Shown here: positions 30,871 through 39,447 of the stretch, in pieces
Numbering within the stretch: position 1 is the stretch's first letter
How the letters are laid out: the number at the start of each line of letters is the position of its first letter
From: Enterobacter wuhouensis
GTDB taxonomy: Bacteria > Pseudomonadota > Gammaproteobacteria > Enterobacterales > Enterobacteriaceae
Reading direction: 5' to 3'
DNA length: 64,000 bases
NCBI RefSeq assembly: GCF_004331265.1
Contig: NZ_SJOO01000004.1
Location: 62,001 to 126,000 of the forward strand
Program-made: the position numbers and the translations under genes
The notes under the pieces: generated by a model
What the model was told of the DNA's origin: nothing
Seen by the model: the letters and a program-made list of their open reading frames with translations, nothing else
Databases searched by the model: none

Positions 30871-30975
30871 AGCGTTTTCCTCTGCAAAGCCATTAAGGTA
30901 ATTATCGCAGCAGCGAGGAAGAAAAAAAGCGTGAGAGGTGGGAGGAATGAAAATAAAAAGGTGAGAGCAAGACCC

Positions 30976-31020
30976 TGCGGCCTGATGCCCTCACCCCGTC
31001 CCTCTCCCACGGGAGAGGGT
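30976..31020 (-). repeat. Dispersed palindromic repeat, copy B
   Basis: Read on the minus strand it is CCCTCTCCCGTGGGAGAGGG followed by ACGGGGTGAGGGCATCAGG, nearly the same as the element at 2278-2323. It lies between acnB and yacL. Confidence 0.75.
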
Positions 31021-31030
31021 GCAAACACTA

Positions 31031-31055
31031 AAAACCGTCTCATAGAGACGGTTTT
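31031..31055 (-). terminator. acnB terminator
   Basis: A perfect 11-bp stem, AAAACCGTCTC with GAGACGGTTTT, and a 3-base loop, six bases past the acnB stop. The A/T ends give a T-run on the minus strand. Confidence 0.85.
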
Positions 31056-31060
31056 GCTGT

Positions 31061-33658
31061 TTATACCGCGGTCTGGAAGATCACCCCGTCAGCCTTCTCG
31101 GTGTACTGAGAGAGCTGGTCGAAGTTCAGATAGCGATAGGTATCCACCGCGGTCTTATCCACCTGAGCCACAAAGGTCTGGTACTCTTCCGGCGTTGGCA
31201 GTTTGCCAATCAGCGCCGCAACCGCCGCCAGCTCCGCAGAGGCCAGGAAGACGTTTGCACCGGTACCTAAACGGTTCGGGAAGTTACGGGTTGAGGTGGA
31301 CACCACCGTCGCACCGTCAGCCACGCGCGCCTGGTTGCCCATGCACAGGGAACAGCCAGGGATTTCGATACGCGCACCGCTCTTACCAAACACGCTGTAG
31401 TAGCCCTCTTCGGTCAGCTGAGCCGCATCCATACGGGTTGGCGGCGCCACCCACAGGCGGGTTGGCAGCTGGCCCTTATGGGTATCCAGCAGCTTACCGG
31501 CAGCACGGAAGTGGCCGATGTTGGTCATGCAGGAACCGATGAACACTTCGTCGATCTTCTCACCCTGCACCGCAGACAGCGGACGCGCGTCGTCCGGATC
31601 GTTAGGCGCGCACAGGATCGGCTCTTTGATATCCGCCAGATCGATATCGATCACCGCCGCGTACTCTGCGTCGGCGTCGGCTTCCAGCAGCTGCGGATCC
31701 GCCAGCCATTTTTCCATGCCCTGGATACGACGCTCCAGCGTACGACGGTCGCCGTAGCCTTCCGCAATCATCCACTTCAGCAGCACGATGTTGGAGGTCA
31801 GGTACTCTTCAATTGGCGCCTGGTTCAGCTTGATGGTACAGCCCGCAGCAGAACGCTCGGCGGAGGCATCGGTCAGCTCGAACGCTTGCTCAACCTTCAG
31901 ATCCGGCAGACCTTCAATCTCCAGGATGCGGCCAGAGAAGATGTTTTTCTTGCCCTTCTTCTCAACGGTCAGCAGGCCCTGTTTGATCGCATACAGCGGG
32001 ATCGCGTGAACCAGGTCGCGCAGGGTGATGCCCGGCTGCATTTTGCCTTTGAAGCGCACCAGCACCGATTCCGGCATATCCAGCGGCATCACGCCGGTCG
32101 CGGCAGCAAACGCCACCAGACCGGAGCCCGCCGGGAAAGAAATACCGATTGGGAAACGGGTGTGAGAGTCACCGCCGGTGCCCACGGTATCCGGCAGCAG
32201 CATGCGGTTCAGCCAGGAGTGGATGACGCCGTCACCCGGACGCAGAGAGACGCCGCCGCGGTTCATGATGAAGTCAGGCAGCGTGTGGTGCGTGGTCACG
32301 TCAACCGGCTTCGGATACGCCGCCGTGTGGCAGAAGGACTGCATTACCAGGTCAGAGGAGAAGCCCAGGCACGCCAGGTCTTTCAGCTCATCACGAGTCA
32401 TTGGGCCGGTGGTATCCTGAGAGCCCACGGAGGTCATTTTCGGTTCGCAGTATGCGCCAGGACGAATACCGGCTACGCCGCACGCGCGGCCAACCATTTT
32501 CTGCGCCAGCGAGTAACCGCGGCTGCTCTCCGCCACGTCTTTCGCCTGACGGAATACGTCGGAGTGCGGCAGACCCAGCGCTTCACGCGCTTTGGTGGTC
32601 AGGCCACGGCCGATGATCAGCGGGATACGGCCACCGGCGCGCACTTCGTCGATCAGCACGTCGGTTTTCAGCTCGAAGCTTGCCAGCAGCTCGTTGGTTT
32701 CGTGGTTGCGCACTTCGCCTTTGAACGGGTAAACGTCAATCACGTCGCCCATGTTCAGGTTGGATACATCCACCTCGATCGGCAGCGCGCCCGCATCTTC
32801 CATGGTATTGAAGAAGATAGGGGCAATTTTGCCGCCCAGGCACAGGCCGCCGCCGCGCTTGTTCGGCACGTGAGGGATATCGTCGCCCATGAACCACAGC
32901 ACGGAGTTGGTCGCGGACTTACGGGAAGAACCGGTACCCACAACGTCGCCCACGTAGGCCAGCGGGTAACCTTTTTTCTGCAGGGCTTCGATCTGTTTGA
33001 TCGGGCCAACGCTGCCCGGCTGATCCGGCTCGATCCCTTCACGGGCGTTTTTCAGCATCGCCAGCGCGTGCAGAGGGATATCCGGGCGAGACCATGCGTC
33101 CGGGGCCGGAGAGAGATCATCGGTGTTGGTTTCACCGGTCACTTTGAAGACGGTAACGGTGATTTTTTCAGCCAGCTCAGGACGGTTCAGGAACCATTCG
33201 GCATCTGCCCACGCCTGCATCACCTGCTTCGCGTAAGCGTTGCCCGCTTTGGCTTTCTCTTCTACATCGTAGAAGTTATCGAACATCAGCAGCGTTGTAG
33301 AGAGCGCTTTAGCGGCAATTGGCGCCAGCTTTTCATTGTCCAGCGCGTCAATCAGCGGATGAATGTTGTAACCACCCTGCATGGTGCCGAGCAGTTCAAT
33401 CGCTTTTTCAGGAGTAACCAGCGGGGAGGTGGCTTCGCCTTTGGCGATAGCGGCAAGGAATCCGGCTTTAACGTAGGCAGCTTCATCTACGCCAGGCGGT
33501 ACGCGGTTGATCAACAGATCTAACAGGAATTCTTCTTCGCCCTTAGGCGGGTTCTTCAGCAGCTCGACGAGCGCGGCCATTTGGGTTGCATCTAAAGGTT
33601 TGGGTACAATTCCCTCGGCGGCACGTTCTGCTACGTGCTTACGGTATTCTTCTAGCAC
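31061..33658 (-). CDS. acnB: Aconitate hydratase B
   Basis: 865 aa major TCA-cycle aconitase with a [4Fe-4S] cluster; the apo form binds mRNA in E. coli. It has the AcnB-type domain order (HEAT-like first). The cluster cysteines lie in GSCMTNIG and PGCSLCMGN. The start is GTG at 33658 (VLEEYRKHV) with AGGAG eight bases upstream, matching the E. coli length; in-frame ATG codons at 33685 and 33679 would add nine or seven residues. The 210 bp upstream contain no gene and should hold its promoter. Confidence 0.97.
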   Translation of the reverse strand: MLEEYRKHVAERAAEGIVPKPLDATQMAALVELLKNPPKGEEEFLLDLLINRVPPGVDEAAYVKAGFLAAIAKGEATSPLVTPEKAIELLGTMQGGYNIHPLIDALDNEKLAPIAAKALSTTLLMFDNFYDVEEKAKAGNAYAKQVMQAWADAEWFLNRPELAEKITVTVFKVTGETNTDDLSPAPDAWSRPDIPLHALAMLKNAREGIEPDQPGSVGPIKQIEALQKKGYPLAYVGDVVGTGSSRKSATNSVLWFMGDDIPHVPNKRGGGLCLGGKIAPIFFNTMEDAGALPIEVDVSNLNMGDVIDVYPFKGEVRNHETNELLASFELKTDVLIDEVRAGGRIPLIIGRGLTTKAREALGLPHSDVFRQAKDVAESSRGYSLAQKMVGRACGVAGIRPGAYCEPKMTSVGSQDTTGPMTRDELKDLACLGFSSDLVMQSFCHTAAYPKPVDVTTHHTLPDFIMNRGGVSLRPGDGVIHSWLNRMLLPDTVGTGGDSHTRFPIGISFPAGSGLVAFAAATGVMPLDMPESVLVRFKGKMQPGITLRDLVHAIPLYAIKQGLLTVEKKGKKNIFSGRILEIEGLPDLKVEQAFELTDASAERSAAGCTIKLNQAPIEEYLTSNIVLLKWMIAEGYGDRRTLERRIQGMEKWLADPQLLEADADAEYAAVIDIDLADIKEPILCAPNDPDDARPLSAVQGEKIDEVFIGSCMTNIGHFRAAGKLLDTHKGQLPTRLWVAPPTRMDAAQLTEEGYYSVFGKSGARIEIPGCSLCMGNQARVADGATVVSTSTRNFPNRLGTGANVFLASAELAAVAALIGKLPTPEEYQTFVAQVDKTAVDTYRYLNFDQLSQYTEKADGVIFQTAV

Positions 33659-33875
33659 GACGGTTCTCCTCGCTCTCATTGTCATATGCGGCCGGCGTTC
33701 TCTTCACGCTCCTGTGAGACAGCAGTTTGTAGGGTAAATGCCCGATACCGCGTCGGGCAGCATAGCAGGATTTCTGCACAGTGTTAATCCGTTTACAAAA
33801 AAGCAACATTAAATAATTTGCTGAATCGTTAAGGATGGTATAGCGCGGGGACGAGGCAAATTTAAGGTACAAAAA

Positions 33876-33893
33876 AACCGCCTGATAGCGGTT
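33876..33893 (-). terminator. Strong minus-strand terminator upstream of acnB
   Basis: Stem AACCGC with GCGGTT, 6-base loop, then TTTTTTTG on the minus strand. It points away from yacH and lies about 210 bp before acnB; no annotated gene ends here, so it implies a short transcript on the minus strand. Confidence 0.85.
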
Positions 33894-33913
33894 AATTTGT
33901 TGCCTTGCGGTGG

Positions 33914-33951
33914 TAGCACACCGGGCTGGCAGTTTTGCGGCAAAACCCCAA
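33914..33951. repeat. Direct repeat block, copy 1 (antitoxin side)
   Basis: Holds TAGCA (33914-33918), CACCGGGC (33919-33926), GCAGTT (33929-33934) and GGCAAAACCCCAA (33939-33951). The same four blocks recur in the same order at 34111-34167 with longer spacers. Confidence 0.8.
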
Positions 33952-34038
33952 CTCAGCGAATTTTGCTCTCCATCCTATCGACTTGCAAGGTGATTTTTTT
34001 ATTCTGCGCAGCGCCTTCCCATCTTGGATGAAAGCTTA

Positions 34039-34067
34039 TGTAAATGCATTTTTACCCTTCTTAAGAT
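34039..34067 (+). promoter_or_regulatory. Possible promoter of the small ORF, with TyrR-like palindrome
   Basis: TAAGAT at 34062-34067 could be a -10 box; TGTAAA at 34039-34044 is a poor -35. The stretch TGTAAA-N6-TTTACC (34039-34056) is one base off the TyrR consensus TGTAAA-N6-TTTACA. Either reading is weak. Confidence 0.3.
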
Positions 34068-34110
34068 CCTTTGAAACTACTACTCTTTTTCTCGGCCTGC
34101 TTCGCTGGTG

Positions 34111-34167
34111 TAGCAACCAGTCACCGGGCCCGGGAGCAGTTCCGTAACCTACGTGGCAAAACCCCAA
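34111..34167. repeat. Direct repeat block, copy 2 (toxin leader side)
   Basis: TAGCA (34111-34115), CACCGGGC (34122-34129), GCAGTT (34136-34141) and GGCAAAACCCCAA (34155-34167), in the order of copy 1. Because the two transcripts run in opposite directions, direct repeats in DNA make the RNAs complementary. Confidence 0.8.
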
Positions 34168-34231
34168 TTTGCCTGGTTCTGTCTTTCCCGGTGGAGAATG
34201 AACCCGCGTAGCCTGTACAGGAACGCACGCA

Positions 34232-34348
34232 ATGGAGATGCGAATCACTGCGCTGATCGTTGTGACCGGTTTACTGCTAACCGCACTGCATGGTGGCTGG
34301 AACATATCCGACATCACGGTGCTGTTTGTCGTTAACCTCGGCAACTAG
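34232..34348 (+). CDS. Candidate 38-aa hydrophobic toxin-like peptide
   Basis: Small ORF with product opening MEMRITALIVVTGLLLTALH, a clear membrane segment at about 5-19, then a second hydrophobic stretch (ITVLFVVNLG) at the C-terminus. AGGA lies nine bases before ATG 34232; ATG 34238 is an alternative (36 aa). A hairpin begins six bases after the stop, so the gene is a free-standing unit. The leader is long (about 160 nt if the promoter guess is right) and contains the segment complementary to the predicted minus-strand RNA. I do not recognise a known toxin family (not Hok, Ldr, Ibs, TisB, DinQ, ShoB or ZorO). It could also be a harmless small membrane protein. Confidence 0.5.
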   Translation: MEMRITALIVVTGLLLTALHGGWNISDITVLFVVNLGN

Positions 34349-34353
34349 CTGCT

Positions 34354-34373
34354 GGCCGCTCGCAAGAGCGGCC
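34354..34373 (+). terminator. Hairpin after the small hydrophobic ORF
   Basis: A perfect 8-bp stem, GGCCGCTC with GAGCGGCC, and a GCAA tetraloop, followed by TTCT. The T-tract is short but the stem is strong. Confidence 0.7.
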
Positions 34374-34554
34374 TTCTGAATGTCCTACGGCTTTTCCGCC
34401 AGCAGGTATAATTGTGTAATAAATGCACACACTCTTTATCCGGACGCACCGGGTCGTTTCCCAAGAAAAGTCAAAACTGTAATACACGGGTGAATAATAC
34501 TCGCGGCAACAAGAACGCCTCACGGCACAGCGCCTGTCTCGTTGGAGTCATTTT

Positions 34555-36075
34555 ATGAAGTTGCCCTTTAAGCCACATCTGCTGGTCCTTCTCTGCAGTG
34601 CCGGTCTGTTTGCCGCCTCAGGCGTTATGCTCGTTAAAAGTCGTGCAACGGTACCCGCAGCATTTGCCCCCGTCGCACAACAGCCGGTCGTCGCCCAACC
34701 CGCGCCTATCGTCACGCCTGTTTACTCTGCCGCGCAGATCGATCAGTGGGTCGCCCCTGTCGCGCTCTATCCGGATGCGCTGCTGTCGCAAATATTAATG
34801 GCCTCGACCTATCCGTCTAACGTCATTCAGGCGGCGCAGTGGTCAAAAGATAATCCCAAAATGCAGGGCGATGCCGCTATCCAGGCCGTTGCGGGCCAGC
34901 CGTGGGACCCAAGCGTGAAGTCGCTGGTTGCCTTCCCTCAGCTGATGTCGCTGATGGGGGAAAATCCGCCGTGGGTACAAAATCTTGGCGATGCCTTTCT
35001 CGCGCAGCCAAAAGATGTGATGGATTCGGTCCAACGTCTGCGCTTGCTGGCGCAGCAAACCGGAGCGCTCAAGTCCACGCCGCAGCAGACGGTGACCACC
35101 GAAACTAAACCCGCACCGGCTAAAGCTGCCGCCAGCGAATCGACCACCACCACCGCAAGCCCAACGGTGATCAAAATCGAATCCGCCGATCCGCAGGTGA
35201 TATATGTCCCCACCTATAATCCGAACGCGGTTTACGGGACATGGCCAAACACGGCCTACCCGCCAACCTATCTTCCCCCTTCGCCCGGGGAGCAGTTTGG
35301 CAACAGCTTCGTCAAGGGCTTAGGCTTCAGCCTGGGCGTGGCGACCACCTATGCCATCTTTAGCAATATTGACTGGGATGATGATGATGACTGGGATCAT
35401 CACCATCACGACGACGACTGGGATCATCACGGTGGCTATAATCGCAACGGCGATAACAACATCAATATTAACGTTAATAATTTCAATAAAATCAGCGGTC
35501 AGCATCTTACTGACGCTAACCTCACCTGGCAGCACAACCCGGCCTATCGTGAAGGGGTCCCGTATCCAAATGCTCAGCTGAATAATCGCTTCCACTCTAC
35601 AAATACGGCAACCGGGCTGAGCGCGACGCAGCAAAAACCCGTCAACCGCGACAACCAGCGTCAGGCCGCTCTGAGCCAGATGGAGAAATCGACCGGAAAA
35701 ACATTCCCACAGACGGCACGTCCCGGCACCAAAGATGCCCAGCGTCTGGCCTCAGGCCAGCAGCTCAGGCAAATTTCCCAGCGCAACAACTACCGTGGTT
35801 ACGACACCAGACCGCAGACGGCGAAGCGGAGCACCGCGCAGCAGCGAGAAAACCGCCAGACCACTGAGAAACGGATAACGCAACCGGTACAGCAGCGGAA
35901 TATCCAGCAGCGAACCAGCCGGGCCAACGCGCTAAGCGGCAACGACAGCCGCTCAGCCAGCTGGCAAGCGCAGCAGCAGCGGGGCGTTCAGAGCCGACAG
36001 CTGTCAGCCCGTAATCAGCAGCCTCGGCAGGTCGGTGCTGGCCGCGCCGAACACCGCGAATTCCGTCATCGTTAA
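34555..36075 (+). CDS. yacH: YacH, DUF3300 protein
   Basis: 506 aa secreted protein of unknown function. A signal-anchor (LLVLLCSAGLFAASGVML), the DUF3300 domain (about 60-190, with ALYPDALLSQILMASTYP), a second conserved block with YVPTYNPNAVYGTWPNTAYP, then a low-complexity Asp/His tract (DWDDDDDWDHHHHDDDWDHH, residues about 275-295), an Asn-rich stretch and a long Gln/Arg-rich tail. The Asp/His tract could bind metal; this is inference. A TATAAT at 34407-34412 may belong to its promoter. The DUF2950 gene follows 10 bp later. Confidence 0.92.
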   Translation: MKLPFKPHLLVLLCSAGLFAASGVMLVKSRATVPAAFAPVAQQPVVAQPAPIVTPVYSAAQIDQWVAPVALYPDALLSQILMASTYPSNVIQAAQWSKDNPKMQGDAAIQAVAGQPWDPSVKSLVAFPQLMSLMGENPPWVQNLGDAFLAQPKDVMDSVQRLRLLAQQTGALKSTPQQTVTTETKPAPAKAAASESTTTTASPTVIKIESADPQVIYVPTYNPNAVYGTWPNTAYPPTYLPPSPGEQFGNSFVKGLGFSLGVATTYAIFSNIDWDDDDDWDHHHHDDDWDHHGGYNRNGDNNININVNNFNKISGQHLTDANLTWQHNPAYREGVPYPNAQLNNRFHSTNTATGLSATQQKPVNRDNQRQAALSQMEKSTGKTFPQTARPGTKDAQRLASGQQLRQISQRNNYRGYDTRPQTAKRSTAQQRENRQTTEKRITQPVQQRNIQQRTSRANALSGNDSRSASWQAQQQRGVQSRQLSARNQQPRQVGAGRAEHREFRHR

Positions 36076-36085
36076 GGGAACCGAC

Positions 36086-36877
36086 ATGAAAAGTAAACTG
36101 CTCAGTGGAATGGTGTTATTCATGGTCTCAGCCGCCGCGATGGCCCAGCAATCCTTTAGCACGCCAGAGAAGGCGACCGATGCGCTGGTCAGCGCCATCA
36201 GCACTCAAAATGAAACCGCGATGAATAGCCTGCTTGGAGAAAACTGGCGCGATTTTCTGCCGCCAGAGGGGGTCGATCCTGATGCCGTCGATCGCTTCCT
36301 GCGTGACTGGAAGGTTCGTCATAACACCGTTATCGATGGCGACACGGCCCACCTCGTTGTCGGTGACGGGGGCTGGCAGCTGCCTGTGCCGGTAATCAAA
36401 GTCGCCTCCGGCTGGCAATTTGACATCAGGGAAGCCGCTGAGGAGATCCTGACGCGCGAAATCGGACGCAATGAACTCGCGGCTATTGAAGCCCTGCACG
36501 CCTATGTTGACGCCCAGCAACGCTATTTTGCGATGAACCAGAAGTATGCGCAGAAGATTGTCAGCTCAGACGGCAAAAAGGATGGCCTCTACTGGCCTGC
36601 GCAACCCGGTGAAGCCCCTAGCCCGCTTGGTCCGGCGTTCAGTCCGCAAGAACCCGGTACGGGCTATCACGGGTACAGGTTCCGCATCCTGCCGGAGAGC
36701 AACGGCTTTGCAATGGTCGCCTGGCCCGTTACATACGGGCAAACGGGCGTCATGAGCTTCGTAATTAATCAGAGCGACAGGGTATACCAGAGCGATCTCG
36801 GCAGCGATTCAGCGCATAAAGCAAATGCACTCACCGCGTACCGGCCGGATAAAAGCTGGCAACCTGTCGCCCCATAA
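36086..36877 (+). CDS. DUF2950 family secreted protein
   Basis: 263 aa. Signal peptide MKSKLLSGMVLFMVSAAAMA, cleaved before QQSF, then a DUF2950 domain with FSTPEKATDALVSAIST near the start and PGTGYHGYRFRIL in the middle. Function unknown. ATG 36086 has AAGGGAA upstream. It is co-directional with yacH and ten bases from it; DUF3300 and DUF2950 genes are often neighbours, which suggests a shared envelope role. E. coli K-12 lacks this gene here, as far as I recall. Confidence 0.88.
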   Translation: MKSKLLSGMVLFMVSAAAMAQQSFSTPEKATDALVSAISTQNETAMNSLLGENWRDFLPPEGVDPDAVDRFLRDWKVRHNTVIDGDTAHLVVGDGGWQLPVPVIKVASGWQFDIREAAEEILTREIGRNELAAIEALHAYVDAQQRYFAMNQKYAQKIVSSDGKKDGLYWPAQPGEAPSPLGPAFSPQEPGTGYHGYRFRILPESNGFAMVAWPVTYGQTGVMSFVINQSDRVYQSDLGSDSAHKANALTAYRPDKSWQPVAP

Positions 36878-36886
36878 GACAGGCAG

Positions 36887-36917
36887 GCCGGGTCAGGCGA
36901 AGCCGCGCCCGGCTGTT
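36887..36917. repeat. Single REP unit after the DUF2950 gene
   Basis: GCCGGGTCAGGCGAAGCCGC...CCGGC with TGTTTT behind it. It lies between the DUF2950 gene and the convergent TraT-like gene and may end both transcripts. Confidence 0.7.
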
Positions 36918-36920
36918 TTC

Positions 36921-37652
36921 TTACAGAATGTTGGCGACAGACTTCGCCAGCTGCGCTTCCAGAACCGGTTTCGCCTCTTCGAACTTCAGGTTCACCTTGT
37001 TGGCATTAGACACCACGCGGGTCTGATACTTCGCGCGATCGCCCTGCTCGCTGCTGGTCTGCAGCTTCACGCCCGACGTGCCCTGACGCAGTGCTGCAAT
37101 ATTATCAGTCGTCACTTTCGCTTTGCTACGCTCGGAGATCTGCAGGTCGGTGACCATGGTGTAGTTCACGTCTTCCACCATTGCGTCAGCCGCCATGCCG
37201 ATCAGACCGGCCGCCAGGCCCACGCCCAGCGCTGCGCCGGAAGAGTTGCTGTTGTAAGCCGTGATGCCAGCGCCCAGTGCAGCGCCCACGGCGGCACCTT
37301 CATAGCCGGTTTTCAGGTAGCCCTGCGCTTCACGCAGATCCATTTTGTCGGCTTTGAGAACGTTAGCCTGTACCCAGTAATAGGCACCGTCAGGTGAGCT
37401 GGTGACTTTATAGCCCTTCGCCGTCAGGTCGTTGGCCAGCAGGGTCTGCAGGTTACTCATGTCCTTATCGGAGGTGTTTTTAACCTGAATATAGACAGTT
37501 TTCTCATTAGAAGGCTCAAGCCAGACGGTTTCGCTCATCTGGGTTTTCACCTCCAGATTACGTTTCTTCACCGCCGTTGTTACCGCACCGCACCCTGTCA
37601 GCGTCATCGCTGCTGCCACTAAGCCAATCACCGCAACTTCCTTCAAAGACAT
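36921..37652 (-). CDS. TraT-like outer membrane lipoprotein, chromosomal
   Basis: 243 aa. Signal peptide with lipobox LTGC (Cys21), then a sequence very close to TraT of F-like plasmids ([50 protein letters not shown]). TraT is the surface-exclusion and serum-resistance lipoprotein. Here it stands alone: no transfer genes are around. Two glycine-rich hydrophobic stretches (about 115-160) are as in TraT. ATG 37652 is chosen since it gives a proper lipoprotein signal; the frame is open to 37715. Confidence 0.92.
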   Translation of the reverse strand: MSLKEVAVIGLVAAAMTLTGCGAVTTAVKKRNLEVKTQMSETVWLEPSNEKTVYIQVKNTSDKDMSNLQTLLANDLTAKGYKVTSSPDGAYYWVQANVLKADKMDLREAQGYLKTGYEGAAVGAALGAGITAYNSNSSGAALGVGLAAGLIGMAADAMVEDVNYTMVTDLQISERSKAKVTTDNIAALRQGTSGVKLQTSSEQGDRAKYQTRVVSNANKVNLKFEEAKPVLEAQLAKSVANIL

Positions 37653-37811
37653 ACCTTTTCCTTTTTTCGTGTAATAAAGAGCCCAGAACCTCAAAACCGC
37701 GCGGCCAGTAGCCACACAATGGAGAAAAAGGTATCGGCAGATGAAAGGAATTTTTTAGTGGAAATATCAATGAGATGACTACCAGATCGGGTAGTTTTCA
37801 GGCAAAAAAAA

Positions 37812-37829
37812 ACGCCTCCGAAGAGGCGT
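37812..37829 (-). terminator. lpd operon terminator
   Basis: Stem ACGCCTC/GAGGCGT closed on the minus strand by a TTCG tetraloop, followed by ten T on that strand. It lies 19 bases after the lpd stop; a textbook intrinsic terminator for the pdh genes. Confidence 0.92.
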
Positions 37830-37847
37830 CTGGTAAGCAGAAGAAAC

Positions 37848-39272
37848 TTATTTCTTCTTCGCTTTGGCGTTTGGCAGGTCGGTGATGCTACCTTCGAACA
37901 CTTCTGCCGCCAGGCCCACGGACTCGTGCAGAGTCGGGTGAGCGTGGATGGTCAGCGCGATGTCTTCCGCATCGCAGCCCATTTCGATAGCCAGACCGAT
38001 TTCACCCAGCAGCTCGCCGCCGTTGGTACCGACAATCGCACCACCGATCACGCGGTGAGTCTCTTTGTCGAAGATCAGTTTGGTCACGCCATCCGCGCAA
38101 TCGGAAGCGATAGCACGGCCAGAAGCAGCCCACGGGAAGGTGGCGGTTTCGTAGCTGATGCCTTTCTCTTTCGCTTCTTTTTCGGTCAGACCCACCCAGG
38201 CAACTTCTGGCTCGGTGTAGGCGATTGATGGGATCACCTTCGGATCGAAGTAGTGCTTCATGCCGGCGATAACTTCGGCGGCAACGTGACCTTCGTGAAC
38301 ACCTTTGTGCGCCAGCATTGGCTGACCGACGATATCGCCGATAGCAAAGATGTGCGGCACGTTGGTGCGCAGCTGCTTGTCAACGCGGATGAAGCCACGG
38401 TCGTCCACTTCCACGCCAGCTGCGCCAGCGTTGAGGTTTTTACCGTTCGGCACGCGGCCGATTGCTACCAGCACGGCGTCGTAACGCTGCGCTTCAGCAG
38501 GGGCTTTTTTGCCTTCCATGGAAACGTAAATACCGTCTTCTTTCGCTTCAACGGCAGTCACTTTGGTTTCCAGCATCAGGTTGAACTTCTTGCTGATGCG
38601 CTTGGTGAAGACCTTAACGATGTCTTTGTCTGCCGCCGGGATAACCTGGTCGAACATTTCAACCACGTCGATCTCTGAACCCAGCGCATGGTACACGGTA
38701 CCCATTTCCAGACCGATGATACCGCCGCCCATAACCAGCAGACGCTTCGGCACTTCTTTCAGCTCCAGCGCATCGGTGGAATCCCACACGCGTGGATCTT
38801 CATGTGGAATGAATGGCAGTTCAATTGGGCGAGAGCCTGCCGCGATGATCGCGTTGTCGAATTTGATCACGGTTTTGCCGTTTTCGCCTTCCACTTCCAG
38901 GGTGTTCGCACCGGTGAATTTACCCAGACCGTTTACCACTTTCACTTTACGGCCTTTGGCCATACCCGCCAGACCGCCGGTCAGCTGAGTGATAACTTTC
39001 TCTTTCCAGGTACGAATTTTGTCGATATCGGTTTTCGGCTCGCCGAAGACGATACCGTGGTCAGCCAGCGCTTTGGCTTCTTCGATAACTTTCGCTACGT
39101 GCAGCAGCGCTTTAGAAGGGATACAGCCGACGTTCAGACAAACACCGCCGAGGGTGCTGTAACGTTCTACGATGACGGTTTCCAGACCTAAATCCGCCGC
39201 GCGGAACGCTGCGGAGTAACCTGCCGGGCCTGCCCCAAGTACTACGACCTGAGTTTTGATTTCTGTGCTCAT
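37848..39272 (-). CDS. lpd: Dihydrolipoyl dehydrogenase (E3)
   Basis: 474 aa FAD enzyme that reoxidises lipoamide in the pyruvate and 2-oxoglutarate dehydrogenases and glycine cleavage. FAD motif GAGPAGYSAAFRA, redox pair CLNVGC, NAD motif MGGGIIGLEMG and the catalytic HAHPTLHE are all present. ATG 39272 is chosen (GAGGT lies 4 bases before); the preceding ATG is too close. The 145-bp gap to aceF has a terminator, consistent with a separate lpd promoter. Confidence 0.98.
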   Translation of the reverse strand: MSTEIKTQVVVLGAGPAGYSAAFRAADLGLETVIVERYSTLGGVCLNVGCIPSKALLHVAKVIEEAKALADHGIVFGEPKTDIDKIRTWKEKVITQLTGGLAGMAKGRKVKVVNGLGKFTGANTLEVEGENGKTVIKFDNAIIAAGSRPIELPFIPHEDPRVWDSTDALELKEVPKRLLVMGGGIIGLEMGTVYHALGSEIDVVEMFDQVIPAADKDIVKVFTKRISKKFNLMLETKVTAVEAKEDGIYVSMEGKKAPAEAQRYDAVLVAIGRVPNGKNLNAGAAGVEVDDRGFIRVDKQLRTNVPHIFAIGDIVGQPMLAHKGVHEGHVAAEVIAGMKHYFDPKVIPSIAYTEPEVAWVGLTEKEAKEKGISYETATFPWAASGRAIASDCADGVTKLIFDKETHRVIGGAIVGTNGGELLGEIGLAIEMGCDAEDIALTIHAHPTLHESVGLAAEVFEGSITDLPNAKAKKK

Positions 39273-39418
39273 CATGACCTCTTAATTTATACCCGTCGTC
39301 CACCGGGTCGTTCTATCCGCTCGTATTTTACAAAATTGTTAACAATTTTGAAACAACAAACGGCTCACGAATTATCGCTTTCGCCAATAACCTCACAAAC
39401 CTCATGAGCTTATCAGAA

Positions 39419-39444
39419 AAAAGCCGGCCGATTGGCCGGCTTTT
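39419..39444 (-). terminator. Hairpin after aceF
   Basis: An 11-bp stem, AAAAGCCGGCC with GGCCGGCTTTT, 4-base loop, then more T on the minus strand, 3 bases beyond the aceF stop. It partly separates pdhR-aceEF from lpd. Confidence 0.87.
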
Positions 39445-39447
39445 CGA

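Larger units (their letters stand above)
33870..33953 (-). ncRNA. Predicted antitoxin-like small RNA of a type I locus
   Basis: Predicted from sequence only. Minus-strand promoter TTGCAA (33983-33988), 17-base spacer, CAAAAT (33960-33965); start expected near 33953. The RNA would open AGUUGGGGUUUUGCC and end in a terminator with stem AACCGC/GCGGTT (33876-33893) and a run of seven T, giving about 84 nt. Its first part is the exact complement of 34155-34167 in the leader of the small ORF at 34232, and further blocks (GCAGTT, CACCGGGC, TAGCA) are collinear. No ORF is seen in it. Length and layout match IstR, OhsC and Agr RNAs. Confidence 0.6.

Noticed and set aside
31478..33523. Plus-strand open frame of 681 codons
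   Set aside because: Antisense shadow of acnB in a GC-rich gene; no ribosome site and no recognisable domain.
34153..34335. 60-codon frame starting at GTG 34153
   Set aside because: No ribosome site, starts inside the repeated block, and its product is Arg/His-rich without a domain; only its internal ATG at 34198 was kept as a weak observation.
35371..35440. Low-complexity GAT/CAT-rich tract
   Set aside because: In frame within yacH and codes for its Asp/His run; not a separate DNA repeat.
36921..37652. Sign of an integrated conjugative plasmid (TraT)
   Set aside because: No other transfer, replication or integrase genes, no repeats or tRNA at the borders, and lpd follows normally.
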